Part shown: in pieces, positions 16,832 through 24,610 of the stretch
Layout: each line of letters begins with the position of its first letter
Position numbering within the stretch: position 1 is the stretch's first letter
Source: JANMEX01 sp041751995
Lineage (GTDB): Bacteria; Pseudomonadota; Alphaproteobacteria; Rhizobiales; Rhizobiaceae
DNA: 64,000 nucleotides
NCBI GenBank assembly: GCA_041751995.1
Contig: JBGSHY010000039.1
Coordinates: forward strand, 111,117 to 175,116
Reading direction: 5' to 3'
The notes under the pieces: model-generated
The model's database searches: none
Seen by the model: the letters and a program-made list of their open reading frames with translations, nothing else
What the model was told of the DNA's origin: nothing
Program-made: the position numbers and the translations under genes

Positions 16832-18010
16832 ATGGCGAAGACAGAAGAAAACAGCAACGGAACTTTAGGCATCAACACCCGGCTGGCGCACGACGGCTAC
16901 AATCCGCGCGACTACCACGGTTTCGTCAATCCGCCCGTTGTGCACGCCTCGACAGTGCTGTTCCCGGACGCTGCAACAATGGAAAGCCGGAACCAGAAAT
17001 ACACCTACGGCACGCGCGGCACGACCACCTCGACAGCACTGGAAGATGCAATCAACCTGCTCGAAGGTTCGGCCGAAACAATCCTGGTGCCTTCGGGCCT
17101 CGCGGCCGTCACCGTCCCGTTGCTGGCATTTCTGTCTTCCGGCGATCATCTGATGATTGTTGACTCGGTCTACAATCCGACCCGCCGCTTTGCTGATACG
17201 ATGCTTAAGAAGCTTGGCATCGAGGTTGACTATTATCCGCCAGACCTTGGCGCTGGCATTTCGTCGTGGATGAAACCGAACACGAAGGTCGTGTTCACCG
17301 AGTCGCCAGGCTCCAACACGTTTGAAATGCAGGACATACCGGCCATCGCCAGAGCCGCCCATGCCGGCGGTGCCATCGTCATGATGGACAACACCTGGGC
17401 AACGCCGTTGTTTTTCAAACCGTTGGACCACGGCGTTGATATTTCGATTCATGCGGCGACCAAATATCCGTCCGGCCATTCGGATATTTTGATGGGCACG
17501 GTTTCGGCCAACACCGCTTGCGCCCACCAGCTGCGCGAAAGCCTGGTCACGCTCGGCATTTGTGTCGGACCGGACGATGCCTACCAGATCCTGCGCGGCC
17601 TTCGCACCATGGGTATCCGGCTTGAGCGCCACCAGCAGACTACGCTGGCGTTGGCCGAGTGGCTGGAAACGGACAGCCGCGTCGCCCGCGTCCTGCACCC
17701 GGCGCTGCCATCCTTCCCTGGCCATGACTTGTGGAAGCGCGACTTCTGCGGCTCTTCTGGCATTTTCTCGATCGTGCTGAACGGAGGCGGCAAGAAGGAA
17801 GCGCATGCCTTTCTCGACGCGCTCGATATCTTTGGCCTTGGCTACTCCTGGGGCGGCTATGAAAGCCTTGCCGTCCACGTTTGGATCGGCGATCGCGTCC
17901 ACTCGAAAGCGCCGCCCGAAGGACCGGTCATCCGTCTGCAGATCGGTTTGGAAGATGCCGTCGACCTGCGCGCTGACATAGAGCGCGGCTTGAACGCGGC
18001 TTTTGGCTGA
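16832..18010 (+). CDS. metC: Cystathionine beta-lyase
   Basis: A 392-residue PLP enzyme of the Cys/Met metabolism family that splits cystathionine to homocysteine, pyruvate and ammonia. Seen: YGTRGTTTSTALEDA, substrate loop and the PLP-stacking region VPSGLAAVTVPLLAFLSSGD (about residues 88-107), MMDNTWATPLFFKPLDHG with the PLP Asp, and SIHAATKYPSGHSD with the Schiff-base lysine (about residue 211). C-terminal SWGGYESLA is typical of MetC rather than MetB or MetZ. The MazG-like gene starts 11 bases after its stop, so the two probably form one transcript. No SAM riboswitch is visible in the 72 bases upstream. Confidence 0.93.
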   Translation: MAKTEENSNGTLGINTRLAHDGYNPRDYHGFVNPPVVHASTVLFPDAATMESRNQKYTYGTRGTTTSTALEDAINLLEGSAETILVPSGLAAVTVPLLAFLSSGDHLMIVDSVYNPTRRFADTMLKKLGIEVDYYPPDLGAGISSWMKPNTKVVFTESPGSNTFEMQDIPAIARAAHAGGAIVMMDNTWATPLFFKPLDHGVDISIHAATKYPSGHSDILMGTVSANTACAHQLRESLVTLGICVGPDDAYQILRGLRTMGIRLERHQQTTLALAEWLETDSRVARVLHPALPSFPGHDLWKRDFCGSSGIFSIVLNGGGKKEAHAFLDALDIFGLGYSWGGYESLAVHVWIGDRVHSKAPPEGPVIRLQIGLEDAVDLRADIERGLNAAFG

Positions 18011-18021
18011 AAGGATTTATC

Positions 18022-18354
18022 ATGAGCTTCGCCAAACTCCGCGCCGCCAACGCCAAACGCCAGAAAGAGTGGGACCGGGACAACCAGATCACCCTCTCCT
18101 ACCGCGGCACCGAGCTAGGCGGCGAGGTTGGCGAAGCGCTGAACATCATCAAGAAGCTCGAACGCGAACGCCTCGGCATCAAAGGCAGCCGCGCCACGCT
18201 GGAAGATCTGGCCGAAGAACTCGCCGACGTCATCATTTGCTGTGACCTGATCGCCATGGCTACCGGCATTGATCTGACCGCAGCGGTGGAGAAGAAGTTC
18301 AACAAGACGAGCGAGAAGGTCGGGTTGGAGACGAGATTGAAGCTGACGGACTGA
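18022..18354 (+). CDS. MazG-like nucleotide pyrophosphohydrolase
   Basis: A 110-residue all-alpha NTP-PPase. The helix pair ELGGEVGEALNIIKKLERE (about residues 33-51) and EELADVIICCDLIA (about 68-81) gives the EExxE/ExxD magnesium-binding set of the MazG and phosphoribosyl-ATP pyrophosphatase superfamily. A single short domain like this hydrolyses NTPs or dNTPs to monophosphates, usually as a house-cleaning enzyme. The start ATG has GAAAGGA nine bases upstream. It follows metC closely on the same strand. It is not the full two-domain MazG, and no MazE/MazF partner is present. Confidence 0.85.
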   Translation: MSFAKLRAANAKRQKEWDRDNQITLSYRGTELGGEVGEALNIIKKLERERLGIKGSRATLEDLAEELADVIICCDLIAMATGIDLTAAVEKKFNKTSEKVGLETRLKLTD

Positions 18355-18488
18355 AGGTGAACCAGCGAAGGTGCGAACACGCGAGTCGGTACCGGGAAGC
18401 AGTTGCTCTGACAGCGGTGCAACGGGGACCAAGTTTTGGCATTGCCGGCCCCGGCCCGAGGAAAATTTCAAGCCATATCAAAGCGAAA

Positions 18489-19322
18489 TTACTTGTATTC
18501 AACAAACCCGCCGGAACTACTCACACCAGAGACTTGAAATCGCGATACCAGGTATTTTGCCGTCTGCCTGAATGGCCTGCTGACTTCCCGCCACAGTTTC
18601 ACAAAGCCCTTCGGTTTATTCCTTCGCCATTCCTCTTCCCATTTTTTATCTCTTTCGTCCTGAATGGTGCTGTTCAGACTCTCGTCGCTCCGGTCATCGG
18701 TCAGGATCACGTGCTGTATGCATATGGCGGGAGTCAGCTGCAGAATCCGCATTTTCGCAAAGACCGGCGAAATTGGATTGAACAGATACTCGTCCACCGG
18801 GTCTTTGACAGTTTCGGGATCATTCAGGAGATCGCGCGCCGCTTTGCGCGAGATGAGATACCCGCCCGCCCCGCCATGGGGTGACAACAGCGGATACAGC
18901 TTTCTGGGCACTTCGGTAAAACTGACTTCACCCTCAATATTTCCCAATTTCACGGGAATCCTGGTCGTCTCCAATTTCACGATATCGACACCCGGCGGAA
19001 TCCATGAATCATCTGAGAGCAGCCTTGTCGCATCACGCGACAGGTAGACATCGTCCTCGAACACTGCTGCCCATTCGTCATCATTTTGGAGGATAGTCTC
19101 CCACACCTTTCGATGACTGAGGAAGCAGCCGATTTCGCCAGGCCCCAACTGGCCAAAGCGCGGCGCTGGATTTACATATTTTTCCAGTTCAGCCGAGGAA
19201 AACTTGCTGCCGTCGACTGCAGGAATCCGGACGACATTCAAACCCAGATTTTTGGAAATGCCCTCAAATCGTTTCAGCCGCCCGTCAGAGCGGTCCAAAT
19301 TGATGAGGTAGCTTTTGATCAT
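18489..19322 (-). CDS. Glycosyltransferase family 25 protein
   Basis: A 277-residue LPS-type galactosyl or glucosyl transferase. The GT25 pattern is clear: MIKSYLINLDRSDGRLKRF at the start, IPAVDGSKF, GEIGCFLSHRKVWETIL (about residues 64-80), the metal-binding EDDVYLS (about 91-97) and GGAGGYLISRKAARDLL. It should act in the cytosol on lipopolysaccharide or exopolysaccharide core sugars. The ATG at 19322 begins the conserved start; an extension to 19391 is unlikely. It stands alone, with no other sugar genes, between a MazG-like gene and tRNA-Arg. Stretches I counted run near 52-55% GC, slightly below metC, so later acquisition is possible. Confidence 0.88.
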   Translation of the reverse strand: MIKSYLINLDRSDGRLKRFEGISKNLGLNVVRIPAVDGSKFSSAELEKYVNPAPRFGQLGPGEIGCFLSHRKVWETILQNDDEWAAVFEDDVYLSRDATRLLSDDSWIPPGVDIVKLETTRIPVKLGNIEGEVSFTEVPRKLYPLLSPHGGAGGYLISRKAARDLLNDPETVKDPVDEYLFNPISPVFAKMRILQLTPAICIQHVILTDDRSDESLNSTIQDERDKKWEEEWRRNKPKGFVKLWREVSRPFRQTAKYLVSRFQVSGVSSSGGFVEYK

Positions 19323-19392
19323 GGGGTTTATAGCTCCATCAGACCGGTGAGCCCCATGACAAGCGGAACATAACAGAACCCCGCCAACCATT

Positions 19393-19469
19393 TGGCGATC
19401 CCAGCAGGGCTCGAACCTGCGACCTAGTGCTTAGAAGGCACTTGCTCTATCCAGCTGAGCTATGGGACC
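19393..19469 (-). tRNA. tRNA-Arg (anticodon TCT)
   Basis: On the minus strand the 77-base cloverleaf starts GGTCCCATAGCTCAGCTGG. The anticodon stem AGTGC/GCACT encloses CTTCTAA, giving TCT. The T arm has GGTTCGAGCC, and the 3' end carries an encoded CCA. Acceptor GGTCCCA pairs with TGGGATC with one G-T. Confidence 0.97.
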
Positions 19470-19481
19470 GGATTGTTTGGC

Positions 19482-19510
19482 AATCAAACAGCTGGCCCGA
19501 TTCCCGTCAA
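19482..19510 (-). promoter_or_regulatory. Possible promoter for tRNA-Arg
   Basis: On the minus strand TTGACG (19505-19510) is spaced 17 bases from TTGATT (19482-19487), and the mature tRNA begins 12 bases further on. Spacing and position fit a sigma-70 promoter; the -10 box is weak. Confidence 0.4.
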
Positions 19511-19541
19511 TGGCAACCAAGTGGCCGAGATGCAAAGACGC

Positions 19542-19847
19542 TCAGTGCGTCCAGGGCTGTTTTCTGTCGAACTTGAAATTGTCGGAGTAGGACACGCGGC
19601 GGCGCTTCGGCTCGTGCGGCTCTTCGACAGAATAGGCGATGCCATGCTTGGTGGCGTAGGCAATTGCCTCATCTTTCGAATCAAACTTGAGCTTCACCTG
19701 GCTGAGCATGTCGGAGGAAGACGTGTAGCCCATCAGCGGCTCAACCTTGCGTGCGGCGACTGCATCATGCTCCAGCAGCCAAACACCGGTCTTGCCCTTG
19801 CCGGACTGGGTTGCGGTCTTTGCGGGGCTGTAAATGCGTGCCGACAT
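19542..19847 (-). CDS. NDUFS4-type complex I accessory protein (ETC complex I subunit family)
   Basis: A 101-residue cytosolic-side protein of the ETC_C1_NDUFS4 family. Recognisable parts: MSARIYSPAKTATQSGKGKTGVW at the start, then PLMGYTSSSDMLSQVKLKF, and the conserved DEAIAYATKHGIAYSVEEP followed by the NFKFDRKQPWTH end. In mitochondria NDUFS4 is an 18-kDa subunit at the junction of the NADH module; alphaproteobacteria keep this short homologue outside the nuo operon. It lies between two tRNA genes on the same strand, 35 bases after tRNA-Pro, so read-through transcription from the tRNA promoter is possible. Confidence 0.9.
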   Translation of the reverse strand: MSARIYSPAKTATQSGKGKTGVWLLEHDAVAARKVEPLMGYTSSSDMLSQVKLKFDSKDEAIAYATKHGIAYSVEEPHEPKRRRVSYSDNFKFDRKQPWTH

Positions 19848-19882
19848 GTCTGCCTCATTGGTCCAATCGTTTTGCCGACGGT

Positions 19883-19959
<77 letters not shown>

Positions 19960-20032
19960 TCATGCCAATCAGCAAAACCGCGATCCGGATACACGCTTCG
20001 CTGCCAAGCTGCAACGGGAAAGGTTGGATCCC

Positions 20033-20743
20033 TTATAAATCAAGAGTCTTTTGGCCGAGATCCATTTCTGTCAACACGGAAGAAGCCAGTTGGCGGGTGA
20101 CCCGGACACGCTGTTCGAGCGCTGCCCGGTCGATGCGGGCAACAATGTCTTGTGCCGTGGCCAGCGAACGCTCGATCCGGCTGACGAGGAAGCGGACAAC
20201 CAAATTGTCGACGGCCATCTGCCGGTCCGAAAAGAGTTTGGTGATGACGCCGGACAAGAGGTCATCGTCCGGTTCGGATATCTCGACCATCAGAGCAGAC
20301 TTGATCCGCGACATCAGGTCAGGAAGCGCGACTGGCCATTGCGAGGGCCAGCGGCGGGATGTGATCAGCAGATGTTTCCCGGCCTCCCGGGTGGCATTGA
20401 CCAGATGGAACAGCGCCTTCTCGTCGATGGCGCGGTCACCTATGCCATCAATCAAGATGTTTGCGTTGGCCCTGGCCGCTTCCTCGATGCCGCCTTCCGC
20501 AGCCGAATCGACAACCATTGCCTCCGCCTTGTCAGCCCATATGGACGCAAGGTGCGATTTGCCCGAGCCGTGCGGCCCGGCCATGATCATGAAACCCGCT
20601 GGCCATTCCGGCCATTGATCAATCAGCGCAACTGCTGCCGCATTGGACGGCGTGACGATCAGCTCGTCACGGGAATAGCCCGGCTGATGCCCAAGATCGA
20701 GCGGCAACTGTCTTGGTTTGGGCGGCGACACAGGATCGCTCAC
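20033..20743 (-). CDS. hdaA: DnaA regulatory inactivator HdaA
   Basis: A 236-residue AAA+ protein related to DnaA domain III. The N-terminal QLPLDLG (residues 12-18) is a beta-clamp-binding motif like that of Hda, Walker A is GPHGSGKSHLASIW (about residues 55-68), and ILIDGIGDRAIDEKALFH covers Walker B. There is no DnaA-type DNA-binding domain IV. With the sliding clamp it promotes ATP hydrolysis by DnaA after initiation and prevents over-replication. The start is GTG at 20743, overlapping the perM stop in a GTGA arrangement, so it is translated from the perM mRNA. tRNA-Pro lies 73 bases downstream. Confidence 0.88.
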   Translation of the reverse strand: MSDPVSPPKPRQLPLDLGHQPGYSRDELIVTPSNAAAVALIDQWPEWPAGFMIMAGPHGSGKSHLASIWADKAEAMVVDSAAEGGIEEAARANANILIDGIGDRAIDEKALFHLVNATREAGKHLLITSRRWPSQWPVALPDLMSRIKSALMVEISEPDDDLLSGVITKLFSDRQMAVDNLVVRFLVSRIERSLATAQDIVARIDRAALEQRVRVTRQLASSVLTEMDLGQKTLDL

Positions 20744-21918
20744 CCAGGGTGCACATGGTGGCCGCGATAAAGCGGTGAGGCGACATAGCGGCTGATGGCA
20801 AAGCGCACGAGAACCCCGATGGCGGCGGATGCAGGCACAGCGACCAACAGGCCGACAAAGCCGAACAGGGAGCCAAAAGCAAAGAGCGCAAACATCAGCC
20901 AGACCGGATGCAGGCCAATGCTTTCTCCGACAAGCTTTGGAGAGAGGATGTTGCCTTCAATGAACTGGCCAACCCCGAAAACTGCGACCACCGCCAGCAG
21001 CATCACCCAATCCGGCCAGAACTGAACGATGGCGACAATCATGGCCAGAAGCAGCCCGATTATCCCGCCGACATAGGGAATGAACGAAATCAGCCCGGCA
21101 AACATGCCGATCAACAAGCCGAAGTTCAACCCCGTCGCGATCAGGCCGGTCGCATAGATGATGCCCAGAATGATGCAGACCGTACCCTGCCCGCGAATGA
21201 AGCCGGCAATGGCGCCATTGATGTCATTGGCGATGGCGCGAACGGTTCCGACATGGTCACGCGGCACCCAGGAGTCCACTTTCTCGACCATCCGGTCCCA
21301 GTCGAGCAGCGTGTAGAAGGCGACCACCGGTGTCACTACAAATAGCGACGCAATGTTGATGACAGTCCCGGCCGAGGTCCAAAGCGACTGGAGCACGGTC
21401 GAACCAAGCGTTGTCGCCTGACCGAGGATGGTGCCGATGTTCTTCTGGAATGTCGCAGCATCGATACCGAGGCTGTCATGCAGCCATTTCAAGTTTTCCT
21501 CGGTCGCCAAAGCCTGGATGCGGGCGATGTAGGACGGCATCTTGCTGCCAAAATCAACCAATTGGGCAACAAGGATCGGCGCGACAATCACGATGAACAG
21601 GATGAAAACCAGCACAAAGGTCAAAAGAATCGAAAGTGTGGCCAGCAATCGGGACAAGCCCAGGCGTTCCAGCCGGTCTGCGACAGGATCAAGAAAATAA
21701 GCAAGCGTCATGCCGACAACAAATGGCAGCAACACGCTGGCAAAAAGATAAAGCAGCAAACTGAAGACAGCCAAAGCGGCAAGCCAGAAAAACGCCTGAC
21801 GCTTCAGCGCCTGCCGCGCCGCGTTTTCCTCCCGGATCAATGCCGCTTCTGAAAATACTGCAACAGGCGCCGCCACTTTCGGTGCAATGTCAGTTTTTGC
21901 CGGTTTCTTGACCATCAT
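20740..21918 (-). CDS. AI-2E family transporter (PerM-like)
   Basis: A 392-residue membrane protein of the AI-2E/PerM superfamily with about eight membrane segments. After a 35-residue cytosolic N terminus comes FFWLAALAVFSLLLYLFASV, then the family motif ADRLERLGLSRLLAT (about residues 80-95), IRGQGTVCIILGIIYATGL, the FIPYVGGIIG loop (about 283-292) and ILSPKLVGESIGLHPVWLM (about 325-343). Homologues export quorum signal AI-2 or act as Na+/H+ antiporters; the substrate here is unknown. Its start overlaps the end of the CDP-alcohol phosphotransferase gene by 29 bases and its stop overlaps hdaA, forming a three-gene operon. Confidence 0.88.
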   Translation of the reverse strand: MMVKKPAKTDIAPKVAAPVAVFSEAALIREENAARQALKRQAFFWLAALAVFSLLLYLFASVLLPFVVGMTLAYFLDPVADRLERLGLSRLLATLSILLTFVLVFILFIVIVAPILVAQLVDFGSKMPSYIARIQALATEENLKWLHDSLGIDAATFQKNIGTILGQATTLGSTVLQSLWTSAGTVINIASLFVVTPVVAFYTLLDWDRMVEKVDSWVPRDHVGTVRAIANDINGAIAGFIRGQGTVCIILGIIYATGLIATGLNFGLLIGMFAGLISFIPYVGGIIGLLLAMIVAIVQFWPDWVMLLAVVAVFGVGQFIEGNILSPKLVGESIGLHPVWLMFALFAFGSLFGFVGLLVAVPASAAIGVLVRFAISRYVASPLYRGHHVHPG

Positions 21919-22444
21919 CTGCCATGTGTTTGAGCCAGGTCACGAGATAGGCTGCGGTGGAGGCTGCGGTCAAGAGAGCGACCAAGCCGATAAGCAGCTG
22001 GATCAAGACCAATCCGTCAAAGCCGAAGCCGTGGTGGGCAAGCACAAGCGCCGCCAGGGCAATTTGCGCGGCGGTGTTTGCTTTGGAAACAAACAGCGGA
22101 TGCATCTCGACCGGGTTTCCCATTACGGCTGACAACATCACAGCGCTGACAATCAGCGCGTCACGAAAAACAACCATTGCAACAAGCCAAAGCGGCAAAA
22201 TGCCTTGATAGGCCAGAACTATGAATACGGATACCAGCAGCAGTTTGTCCGCCACAGGGTCCAGATAGCCGCCAAGTTCGGATTTCATGTCAAAGCGGCG
22301 GGCTACATAGCCATCGACACCATCTGAAACGCCGGCCGCAATGAACCCCAGAAGGGCCGCGAGTTCATGCCCGGACAGCAAAGCCCAAACCACAAACGGC
22401 ACCAAAAGGAGCCTGAAAATGGTGATGTAGTTCGGAATGGTCAT
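21890..22444 (-). CDS. CDP-alcohol phosphatidyltransferase family protein
   Basis: A 184-residue integral membrane enzyme. The active-site signature DG-x2-DG-x-AR-x8-G-x3-D-x3-D is complete in SDGVDGYVARRFDMKSE and GGYLDPVADK (about residues 39-65). It transfers a CDP-linked lipid to an alcohol; phosphatidylglycerophosphate or cardiolipin synthesis is most likely, but the true pgsA of this genome is probably the gene at 40180, next to uvrC, so this one is a paralogue of unset specificity. First gene of the operon with perM and hdaA, divergent from purM with 168 bases between them. Confidence 0.88.
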   Translation of the reverse strand: MTIPNYITIFRLLLVPFVVWALLSGHELAALLGFIAAGVSDGVDGYVARRFDMKSELGGYLDPVADKLLLVSVFIVLAYQGILPLWLVAMVVFRDALIVSAVMLSAVMGNPVEMHPLFVSKANTAAQIALAALVLAHHGFGFDGLVLIQLLIGLVALLTAASTAAYLVTWLKHMADDGQETGKN

Positions 22445-22612
22445 GGAGCCGCCTGCATTGCGGCGCTAATGTAAGCGGTCACCGGCAATTTCCAAGTTAA
22501 TTCCAGTGTTATTTTCAAAACGCAGGCCAATCAAACCTGTTGGTTTTGCGCTGAAACCTTGCATATCAGGCCCTGTCGTGCCATTGCGGCGCCATCCACG
22601 GGAATCCTTGCC

Positions 22613-23674
22613 ATGACGCTTCCAAACGGTCTGACCTACCGCGACGCCGGTGTCGACATTGATGAGGGCAATCTGCTGGTCGAAAAGATCAAGCCGGCGG
22701 TGCGTTCGACGCGCCGTCCGGGCGCTGACGGGGAAATCGGCGGCTTCGGCGGCCTGTTTGACCTGAAGGCCGCAGGCTTCACCGATCCGGTTCTGGTCGC
22801 TGCCAATGATGGCGTCGGCACCAAGCTCAGGCTTGCCATTGACGCAGACCGGCATGAGACAGTGGGCATCGACCTTGTCGCCATGTGCGTCAACGATCTG
22901 GTGGTGCAAGGCGCGGAGCCGCTGTTCTTCCTTGACTATTTTGCCACCGGCAAACTCAATTCCGACCAGGGCGCCGCCATTGTCGGCGGCATTGCCGAGG
23001 GCTGCCGGCAGGCAGGTTGCGCGCTGATCGGCGGCGAAACGGCGGAAATGCCGGGCATGTACCGCGATGGCGACTATGACCTTGCCGGCTTTGCCGTCGG
23101 CGCGGCGGAGCGAACACAACTGCTGCCGTCCAAGGACATTCGGCCGGGTGATATTCTGCTCGGCCTCGCCTCATCCGGCGTCCATTCAAATGGCTTCTCT
23201 CTGGTTCGCCGCATTGTTGAGCGTTCCGGTCTGGGCCTTGATGCACCCGCCCCGTTTGCCAATGGCCAGACGCTGGGTGAAGCGCTGCTGACGCCGACGC
23301 GCATCTATGTAAAGCAGCTTTTGGCCGCCATCCGCGAGACCGGCGCTATAAAGGCGCTGGCGCACATCACCGGCGGCGGGTTTCCGGACAATATCCCGCG
23401 CGTTCTGCCGGACAATTGCTCGGCCGAGATCGACCTGCCCGCCATTAAAGTGCCTGCGGTTTTCTCCTGGCTCGCCGCGACCGGCGGCGTGGCGCGCAAT
23501 GAGATGCTGCGCACGTTTAACTGCGGCGTTGGCATGATTGTTGTGGTTGCGCCGGAGAATGCGGACATGGTTGAGGCGGCGCTGACAGCGCAGGGCGAAA
23601 ACGTCATGCCGCTTGGCAAGCTGGTGGAAGCTTCGGACGAGCGCGTCATTTACCGCGGCGAACTGGCGCTCTAG
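22613..23674 (+). CDS. purM: Phosphoribosylformylglycinamidine cyclo-ligase (AIR synthetase)
   Basis: A 353-residue enzyme of step five of purine synthesis; closes FGAM to AIR with ATP. Seen: the glycine-rich N-terminal segment GGFGGLFDLK, NDGVGTKLRLAI (about residues 65-76), DLVVQGAEPLFFLDYFATGK (about 97-116), GGETAEMPGMY and the C-terminal HITGGGFPDNIPRVLP (about 248-263). The ATG at 22613 (MTLPNGLTYRDAG) is the usual family start. purN starts four bases after the stop, a tight operon. The 168-base gap upstream shared with a divergent gene shows no purine riboswitch or clear operator. Confidence 0.96.
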   Translation: MTLPNGLTYRDAGVDIDEGNLLVEKIKPAVRSTRRPGADGEIGGFGGLFDLKAAGFTDPVLVAANDGVGTKLRLAIDADRHETVGIDLVAMCVNDLVVQGAEPLFFLDYFATGKLNSDQGAAIVGGIAEGCRQAGCALIGGETAEMPGMYRDGDYDLAGFAVGAAERTQLLPSKDIRPGDILLGLASSGVHSNGFSLVRRIVERSGLGLDAPAPFANGQTLGEALLTPTRIYVKQLLAAIRETGAIKALAHITGGGFPDNIPRVLPDNCSAEIDLPAIKVPAVFSWLAATGGVARNEMLRTFNCGVGMIVVVAPENADMVEAALTAQGENVMPLGKLVEASDERVIYRGELAL

Positions 23675-23678
23675 GACC

Positions 23679-24248
23679 ATGAAAAAGCGCGTCGCCGTGC
23701 TTATCTCCGGGCGCGGCTCGAACATGGAGGCGCTGGTGCGCGCCGCTGCCGATCCCGCCTACCCGGCTGAGATCGTCGGCGTCCTGTCAAACAAGGCGGA
23801 TGCCAAAGGACTTGAATTCGCTGCATCCAAGGGCATCCCGTCCCGGGCCATCCCGCACAAGGATTATCCCAACCGCGAAGCCCATGACGCCGCCATGCAT
23901 GAAGCGTTGATGGCGCTCAACCCGGACGTCATTGCCTGTGCGGGATACATGCGGATCATGACACCCGGCTTTGTCGCAAAATGGGAAGGCAGGATGATCA
24001 ATATCCACCCGTCCCTGTTGCCGGATTTCAAGGGCACCCATACGCACGGGCGGGCTTTGGAAGCCGGTGTCAGGGAACATGGCTGCAGTGTGCATTTCGT
24101 CACCGCCGAACTCGACGACGGCCCGATCATAGCCCAAGCCCGCGTCCCGGTATTGCCGGGCGATACGCCAGACACGCTCAGCGCGCGGGTGCTGATCGAA
24201 GAGCACAAGCTCTATCCAAAGGCGCTAGCGACAGTCTGCGCTCGCTAA
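23679..24248 (+). CDS. purN: Phosphoribosylglycinamide formyltransferase
   Basis: A 189-residue formyl-THF-dependent GAR transformylase, step three of purine synthesis. Seen: VLISGRGSNMEALVRA (about residues 7-22, phosphate binding), CAGYMRIMTPGFV, the catalytic stretch MINIHPSLLPDFKGTHTHGR (about 106-125) with Asn and His, and VHFVTAELDDGPIIAQ with the catalytic Asp (about 139-154). All catalytic residues are present. It is the second gene of purM-purN. The 3' end faces a small convergent gene only three bases away. Confidence 0.96.
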   Translation: MKKRVAVLISGRGSNMEALVRAAADPAYPAEIVGVLSNKADAKGLEFAASKGIPSRAIPHKDYPNREAHDAAMHEALMALNPDVIACAGYMRIMTPGFVAKWEGRMINIHPSLLPDFKGTHTHGRALEAGVREHGCSVHFVTAELDDGPIIAQARVPVLPGDTPDTLSARVLIEEHKLYPKALATVCAR

Positions 24249-24251
24249 GCG

Positions 24252-24428
24252 TCAGACCTGCTTCTCCGTCTTTCCGTCATCCGGCGCTGCCGGTTTTACT
24301 TTCTTTTCCGAAAGGACGAAATCCTCGCCTGCGAAGCTGTCTGGACGGTCGATGGCCTTGGTGTAAACCGCCGCCTCGCCGCCAACCTTCAGGATGCCCA
24401 GTTTCTTGAGTGTGTCGAGAATGCCCAT
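24252..24428 (-). CDS. Hypothetical 58-residue protein
   Basis: A short open frame of 58 codons starting at ATG 24428 with AGGGAG about eight bases upstream, a good ribosome site. The product begins MGILDTLKKLGILKVGGEAA, continues VYTKAIDRPDSFAGEDFVLS and ends in a lysine-rich tail (EKKVKPAAPDDGKTEKQV). No membrane segment, cysteine or signal peptide. I do not recognise a characterised family. It is convergent with purN, leaving three bases between the stops, and has a codon pattern like its neighbours. Reality as a gene is supported by the ribosome site and the codon composition, not by homology that I can check. Confidence 0.55.
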   Translation of the reverse strand: MGILDTLKKLGILKVGGEAAVYTKAIDRPDSFAGEDFVLSEKKVKPAAPDDGKTEKQV

Positions 24429-24610
24429 GACCCGTCTCCCTGACGTTGATCGCCAAAGCCAAGTCTAGATCAATAAGCCAATTCACCATTGATGGCGGTC
24501 AAGGATTCCACTGAATTTCGACGCGAAGCATGCCGCAAAGGGTCGCATTCATCGCTCCCAAGGGTTGGCTGCAAACAATGCCGGATTGTCGTGGACGCAG
24601 TTCAGACTCG

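Noticed and set aside
16865..17902. A 345-codon frame on the minus strand
   Set aside because: Lies fully inside metC, whose PLP-binding motifs are intact; no independent support.
19320..19470. Genomic island attachment site at tRNA-Arg
   Set aside because: No integrase, no direct repeat of the tRNA 3' end and no sharp change in composition within the window.
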